From assembly GCA_002314775.1 (NCBI GenBank), contig DCHE01000013.1:85403-95846 (forward strand): 10,444 bases of DNA, given 5' to 3'. The number at the start of each line of letters is the position of its first letter. The first letter of the stretch is position 1. A model generated the notes under the pieces. It did no database searches, was not told the DNA's origin, and saw nothing but the letters and a program-made list of their open reading frames with translations. Position numbers and translations under genes: made by a program. The stretch comes from Lachnospiraceae bacterium UBA1760. Lineage in GTDB: Bacteria > Bacillota > Clostridia > Lachnospirales > Lachnospiraceae. Shown here piece after piece: positions 7,801 through 10,444 of this stretch.

Positions 7801-8498
7801 AAAAGATAGCTGCGCAAAAGAGCAAAATGTCTGTATCTGAGATTAAAAAGACTAAGATGTTTTTCTCGAAGGAGGATAAGGAAAAAAAGCGTGATAAGGA
7901 TATAAAAAAGCTTCTTCCAGAGAGTGGAAGCAAGGGAGCTGCAAGAGGAACTGTAATCCACAAGATCATGGAGCTTATGCCATTTACGGCAATTGATTCA
8001 AAGGAAGAATTCATTAAAAAGGTCGATGAGCTTTTAACACTTCCATGCTTCACTGAAGAAGAGCGACACATTAATAAGATAGAGGCAGTCTACGACTTCT
8101 ATGATTCAGAATTATTTGAGAGACTGAAGAAGGCAGATGCTGAGAAAAAACTCTTCAGAGAAAAGAGATATACTATGGGATATTACCCTGCAGAGGTATT
8201 TAAGGACAAATATGATGAGGACAATCCATTTGAAAATGGTGATATGATTGTTGTCCAGGGTGAGATTGATGTATATTTTATTGAGGGTGACAAAGCAATT
8301 TTACTTGACTATAAAACTGACAGCGTTAATAATGGTGATGAACTTATCAAGAGATACTATGCTCAGCTTGAATGCTATAAGGATGCAATCAAGAAGCTTA
8401 CCGGACTTCCTGTAACCGAAAAGCTGATTTATTCATTTAAAACCGGCGAGACAATTGATGTTACTGAGGAGGCATTAATTCGATTAGGAATTAAATAA
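4806..8498 (+). CDS. addA: ATP-dependent helicase/nuclease subunit A (AddA)
   Basis: AddA is the UvrD-like motor and nuclease subunit that works with AddB. At 1230 residues it is nearly the same length as B. subtilis AddA. All superfamily 1A helicase motifs are visible: a Q-motif start (FNKEQQQAI), Walker A ASAGSGKT (23-30), VTFTKAAA, TIDSF, the Walker B DEYQDS from Asp408, GDVKQSIYRFRQA from about 438, NNYRS, TMHKSKGLEYP around 815-825, and YVAMTRAKEKL around 892-902. The C-terminal nuclease has His1052 (GTVIHKIME), Asp1155 (GEIDVY), Asp1168 and Lys1170 in DYKTD, and Gln1187/Tyr1191 in QLECY, so helicase and nuclease both look active. The ATG overlaps the addB TAA (TAATG). The G-rich stretch AGAGGGGG at 4788-4795 is a well-spaced ribosome binding site; a closer GAGGAG at 4798-4803 is only 2 nt away. 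Confidence 0.98.
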   Translation: MPNFNKEQQQAIDSRDANVLVSASAGSGKTAVLVERIVERVIDKDNPLNIDEFLVVTFTKAAARQMKEKIADKLSKYAAEYPENSHIVKQLSLVNKADITTIDSFCLKVVKENFYLLGIDSSFSIIDEKLMDILKDDVLDKIFEEEYERLLQAPSSFDEGNNQEFGLLLDIFGKTNDDSELRKIILKCVKQAEGCSVPETWYEEARKSVSATTISELNDTVWMKKYLDSLRKEAIDVKSRVLMAKAITERPEGCGRCGEVVRDEIRVLDGIIGAAGYEEVYQSAFSEMQKLVAVRKEGPEKDNYVEFKAIRDTYAKYIPNLRKKLIDSSKILEETALLQKLIGKVIELCKEFTRRLAEEKAKKKQYEFSDIAHMALKVVFAGHDENGYAIPTKTGRVIADRYKEIYIDEYQDSNFIQEDILTSCSRVTGGEYNIFMVGDVKQSIYRFRQARPELFTEKYDTYEESELDDKEKRLIILKNNYRSREHVLSGINSIFKHIMHKDMGGIEYDEKAFLVCGKEYEKADGNISTDTEVYIVTKRPEENQNTQYQEDDDQEDTEKLLYEAKLVADRIKSLTDKESGLDIWDEDKSVYRKATYRDCMILLRGIKGRGKIIADALTDNGIPVALDNPNGYFDALEVTTLLSMLKVIDNSRQDIPLAAVLISELAGLNESRMVLISEMLKDNKKALLYDKCQYFILEFEDSDDDYRRETAELLKDFFEKLDNWKKERPYLSIAMLIKKILDDTKYDLYISGLPDGKRRVANIHMLIEKAMEFEKGEFRGLFNFLRYMEKIRIHDIDFGEAMMISESENVIRITTMHKSKGLEYPVCILMGMGIGFNTMYVKDTITIDSDYHISMKYFDLEKRVKRKSGMQKIIHNLISIDNLSEEQRILYVAMTRAKEKLIMVGTIGSEDDIKEEINYRTRSSAKNYYDWVLPAVRRESASGLYSETIVYPDEIDLNSAISQYGKKESYDKLKEIFGGVKQDKITEIEKLYNYEYPYQKIAAQKSKMSVSEIKKTKMFFSKEDKEKKRDKDIKKLLPESGSKGAARGTVIHKIMELMPFTAIDSKEEFIKKVDELLTLPCFTEEERHINKIEAVYDFYDSELFERLKKADAEKKLFREKRYTMGYYPAEVFKDKYDEDNPFENGDMIVVQGEIDVYFIEGDKAILLDYKTDSVNNGDELIKRYYAQLECYKDAIKKLTGLPVTEKLIYSFKTGETIDVTEEALIRLGIK

Positions 8499-8528
8499 TA
8501 AAATGATAAATTCAAATGTCAAAATAGA

Positions 8529-8534
8529 AAGGAG
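8529..8534 (+). promoter_or_regulatory. Upstream Shine-Dalgarno candidate for queF, separated from the start by a hairpin
   Basis: AAGGAG ends 29 nt before the queF ATG, too far for direct use. If the hairpin at 8535-8555 folds, only 8 unpaired nt (8556-8563) remain between the hairpin base and the ATG, so the site would be brought to normal distance. The only other match nearer the ATG is a weak GAAG at 8558-8561, which is too close. The model is inference. Confidence 0.4.
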
Positions 8535-8555
8535 AGGAGGCACGAATTGCCTCCT
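8535..8555 (+). promoter_or_regulatory. Perfect hairpin hiding an AGGAGG in the queF leader
   Basis: The arms AGGAGGCA (8535-8542) and TGCCTCCT (8548-8555) are perfectly complementary over 8 bp around a CGAAT loop. The left arm contains a full Shine-Dalgarno sequence and the right arm contains CCTCCT, the same core as the 16S rRNA anti-Shine-Dalgarno. No T-run follows, so it is not an intrinsic terminator. It fills most of the 65-bp gap between addA and queF and probably affects queF translation or marks an RNA-processing site. It does not fit the preQ1-I riboswitch pattern well (short loop, no A-rich tail). Confidence 0.7.
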
Positions 8556-8563
8556 GTGAAGAT

Positions 8564-9058
8564 ATGTCTAGAACAGAAAATGAAACAGAGGGATTAACTC
8601 TTCTTGGAAACCAGGGAACAAAGTACCCTGATAATTATGAACCATCTGTGCTTGAGACCTTTATCAACAAGCATCCAGACAATGATTATTTTGTAAAGTT
8701 TAACTGTCCTGAGTTTACTAGCTTATGCCCAATTACCGGTCAGCCAGACTTTGCAACAGTATACATTTCCTATGTGCCAGGAGAGAGAATGGTTGAGAGC
8801 AAGAGTCTTAAGCTTTATTTATACAGCTTTAGAAATCATGGAGATTTTCATGAGGACTGTATGAATGTAATTATGAAGGATTTGATTAAGCTTATGGACC
8901 CTAAGTATATTGAGGTCTGGGGCAAGTTTACTCCTAGAGGAGGCATATCAATCGATCCATATTGTAATTATGGAAAGCCGGGAACAAAGTGGGAGGAGGT
9001 TGCATGGAACAGACTTTCAAACCATGACCTTTATCCTGAAAAGGTTGATAACAGATAG
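8564..9058 (+). CDS. queF: NADPH-dependent 7-cyano-7-deazaguanine reductase (QueF)
   Basis: QueF reduces the nitrile preQ0 to the amine preQ1 with two NADPH, a late step before deazaguanine is inserted into tRNA on the way to queuosine. The 164-residue protein is the short, unimodal (type I) form and resembles B. subtilis QueF along its whole length. The catalytic Cys55 and Asp62 are both in the segment FTSLCPITGQPDFA. The family NADPH motif ESKSLKLYLYSF starts at Glu78, and FRNHGDFHED contains His96 and Glu97 of the substrate site. WGKFTPRGGISIDPY near residues 134-148 is also typical. The start at 8564 is the only reasonable one, because an in-frame TAG at 8525 lies upstream with no other ATG, GTG or TTG in between. 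The ribosome binding site is unusual: the best sites lie in or before a hairpin. It probably shares a transcript with addBA and folC. Confidence 0.97.
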   Translation: MSRTENETEGLTLLGNQGTKYPDNYEPSVLETFINKHPDNDYFVKFNCPEFTSLCPITGQPDFATVYISYVPGERMVESKSLKLYLYSFRNHGDFHEDCMNVIMKDLIKLMDPKYIEVWGKFTPRGGISIDPYCNYGKPGTKWEEVAWNRLSNHDLYPEKVDNR

Positions 9059-9076
9059 ACAGAAAGACCTATTATT

Positions 9077-10438
9077 ATGAATGTAGATAAGAGATACAAA
9101 GAAATATGCGAATACATTTTATCCATTCCCAAGTTTGCAAAAAAGGTTGGAACAGAAGAAATGTCCATACTTTTGAAGCGAGTTGGTAATCCGGAGAAAA
9201 GCTACAGATCGATACATATAGCAGGAACCAACGGTAAGGGCTCGGTAACAACCATGATTTCCAATATTCTCACAGAGAGTGGATTAAGGGTTGGTGTGTT
9301 TACTTCACCACATTTACTAAAGATGAATGAGAGAATAAGAATTGGTTCTAAGGACATAAGTGATGAGGACTTTGTCAGAGTGTTTGATGAGCTTATGGGC
9401 TATGTTGATTTGCATATGAAGGAGGGCTATCAGCATCCATCATTTTTCGAGTTCGTTTTTGTTATGGCAGCTATGTATTTCGAGGACGCGGGAATTGATG
9501 TGGCAGTGTTTGAGACTGGAATGGGTGGCAGATTTGATGCGACCAATATTGTTGTGCCTGAAGTGTCGGTTATAACCTCAATAGGTCTTGACCATATGCA
9601 GTATCTTGGAGATACAATAGAAAAAATCGCTTATGAAAAGGCGGGAATAATAAAGAAAAAGGTTCCGGTTGTTTCCAATACGGGAGATGCTATAGCAGAT
9701 GAAGTAATTAAGAAGGTAGCATTTGAAAAGGAAGCAGTGTGTCATTTCATAGAGGATGAAACATTAATTATTAATGAATTATCTGCAGGCTGCATTGATT
9801 TTTCCATATCAAATGATTATTATAGTTTATGCAACCTTAAGATAAACACCAGTGCATTGTATCAGATAGACAATGCAAGAACTGCAATTAGAGCTTCATA
9901 CCTGTTTCTTGAAAATGATAATTTTAGTGATGAGAGATTTAGTGAATCAGTTAAAAATGGTTTGCAAGGCTTCTACTGGACAGGGCGATTCGAGGAGATA
10001 TCAGACCATGTAGTGATAGACGGCGCTCATAATCTTGATGCGGTAATCAGGTTTACTGAGTCTGTAAAAAGCTACTCGAAAAGCAGGAATATCAAAAGCA
10101 TAAGGCTTTTGTTTGCAGTTTCAAGTGACAAGGACTATGAATCTATGTTAAGATATATAACCGAAAGTCTTGATATAGATGTGTTCTACGTAACCGAATA
10201 CAATCAGACAAGATCAGAGGAGGCCGATGTTGTGGAGAACATTCTTCGCAAGCTAAGCAGTAGGACAGACAGATTCCAAGATGGATTCTCGGGTAGATTT
10301 TTGATAGAAAGAAATCCAGACCCAAAGGAGCTTCTTATTAAGGCGAAGGAGGAGCTTGACGGGGATTCCGCACTATTTATATTTGGATCGCTGTACCTTG
10401 TCGGTGAGATAAAAAAGTGTTATGAAGAAGTATTATGA
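9077..10438 (+). CDS. folC: Folylpolyglutamate synthase / dihydrofolate synthase (FolC)
   Basis: FolC is a Mur-ligase-family enzyme of the cytoplasm that adds glutamate to folates with ATP and, in many bacteria, also joins glutamate to dihydropteroate. The 453-residue protein shows the P-loop HIAGTNGKGSVTTM (Lys54), FTSPHLLKMNERIRI at 75-89, FETGMGGRFDATN with Glu146, SIGLDHMQYLG with His173, and YEKAGIIK with Lys188, the expected carbamylated lysine. The domain junction has WTGRFE (Trp301), and the C-terminal domain has DGAHN at 315-319. All core catalytic motifs are intact; whether it has both activities cannot be decided from sequence. The start gives the usual N-terminal helix, but the ribosome binding site is weak (only an AGAAAG about 10 nt upstream), which suggests dependence on translation of queF, whose stop is 18 bp away. 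Confidence 0.96.
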   Translation: MNVDKRYKEICEYILSIPKFAKKVGTEEMSILLKRVGNPEKSYRSIHIAGTNGKGSVTTMISNILTESGLRVGVFTSPHLLKMNERIRIGSKDISDEDFVRVFDELMGYVDLHMKEGYQHPSFFEFVFVMAAMYFEDAGIDVAVFETGMGGRFDATNIVVPEVSVITSIGLDHMQYLGDTIEKIAYEKAGIIKKKVPVVSNTGDAIADEVIKKVAFEKEAVCHFIEDETLIINELSAGCIDFSISNDYYSLCNLKINTSALYQIDNARTAIRASYLFLENDNFSDERFSESVKNGLQGFYWTGRFEEISDHVVIDGAHNLDAVIRFTESVKSYSKSRNIKSIRLLFAVSSDKDYESMLRYITESLDIDVFYVTEYNQTRSEEADVVENILRKLSSRTDRFQDGFSGRFLIERNPDPKELLIKAKEELDGDSALFIFGSLYLVGEIKKCYEEVL

Positions 10439-10444
10439 AGAAGT
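10421..10444 (+). repeat. 11-bp direct repeat across the folC stop codon
   Basis: TATGAAGAAGT occurs at 10421-10431 and again at 10434-10444, a 13-bp period. The first copy codes for the last folC residues (YEEV) and the second contains the TGA stop. It could be a short slippage duplication; the window ends inside or at the end of the second copy. Confidence 0.8.
10435..10444 (+). CDS. Possible start of a further gene overlapping folC
   Basis: An ATG at 10435 overlaps the folC TGA as ATGA, the usual arrangement for translational coupling, and is preceded 4 nt upstream by the purine-rich GAAGAAG (10424-10430). Only ATG AAG AAG and one more base are visible before the window ends, so nothing can be said about the product. 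The match could be by chance. Confidence 0.2.

Noticed and set aside
8535..8563. Intrinsic terminator between addA and queF
   Set aside because: The hairpin is strong, but it is followed by GTGAAGAT and no run of T.
8528..8575. preQ1-I riboswitch before queF
   Set aside because: The stem could be read as a 5-bp GGAGG/CCTCC with a 10-nt loop, but the pairing continues for 3 more perfect bases and leaves a 5-nt loop. The A-rich tail that docks on the stem in preQ1-I is missing, since the downstream bases already enter the coding region.
1..10444. CRISPR arrays, insertion sequences, tRNA or rRNA genes, or a defence system beyond AddAB
   Set aside because: No regularly spaced repeats, terminal inverted repeats, transposase-like frames or tRNA-like cloverleafs were noticed on either strand. 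Coding density leaves only the 242-bp and 65-bp gaps, which are described separately.

Overview
This 10.4 kb window is compact, AT-rich chromosomal DNA from a low-GC Firmicute. It carries AddA/AddB rather than RecBCD, a unimodal Bacillus-type QueF, strong GGAGG ribosome binding sites and heavy AGA/ATA codon use. The phosphoribosyltransferase-like gene, with its variant PRPP loop and C-terminal CxxC, resembles proteins I associate with Lachnospiraceae (Butyrivibrio/Roseburia-like). That family-level placement is inference from recalled protein style, not a search. I see no mobile element, CRISPR array, tRNA or rRNA, and almost every base is explained by housekeeping genes.

Layout: the left 1.06 kb is a minus-strand pair. 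A phosphoribosyltransferase-like gene (422-1057) is followed 43 bp later by a GatB/YqeY-domain gene that runs off the left edge (1-378). A 242-bp divergent intergenic region (1058-1299) holds a candidate promoter for each direction, a LexA-box-like sequence touching the -35 of the rightward promoter, and a small hairpin in the rightward leader. From 1300 to the right edge all genes lie on the plus strand and are tightly packed: addB, addA (overlapping by one base), queF (65-bp gap containing a perfect 8-bp hairpin) and folC (18-bp gap). The stop codon of folC forms ATGA with a possible start of a further gene cut by the window edge.

How the genes work together: AddA and AddB form the heterodimeric helicase-nuclease that resects double-strand breaks for RecA loading. 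AddA has the active helicase motifs and one nuclease site; AddB has the second nuclease site and the four cysteines of an iron-sulfur cluster. QueF makes preQ1 for queuosine tRNA modification. FolC adds glutamate to folates and may also make dihydrofolate. The queuosine and folate routes both start from GTP cyclohydrolase, so their adjacency makes metabolic sense, while the link to addAB looks like co-transcription of unrelated housekeeping functions. No terminator is visible between addB and the right edge, so one transcript could cover all four genes.

The most interesting points are small: the anti-Shine-Dalgarno-like hairpin before queF, the phosphoribosyltransferase homologue lacking the acidic pair of its PRPP loop, the LexA-like box at the addBA promoter, and the 12-bp in-frame tandem repeat at the 3' end of addB. 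I found no strong evidence for an undescribed multi-gene system.
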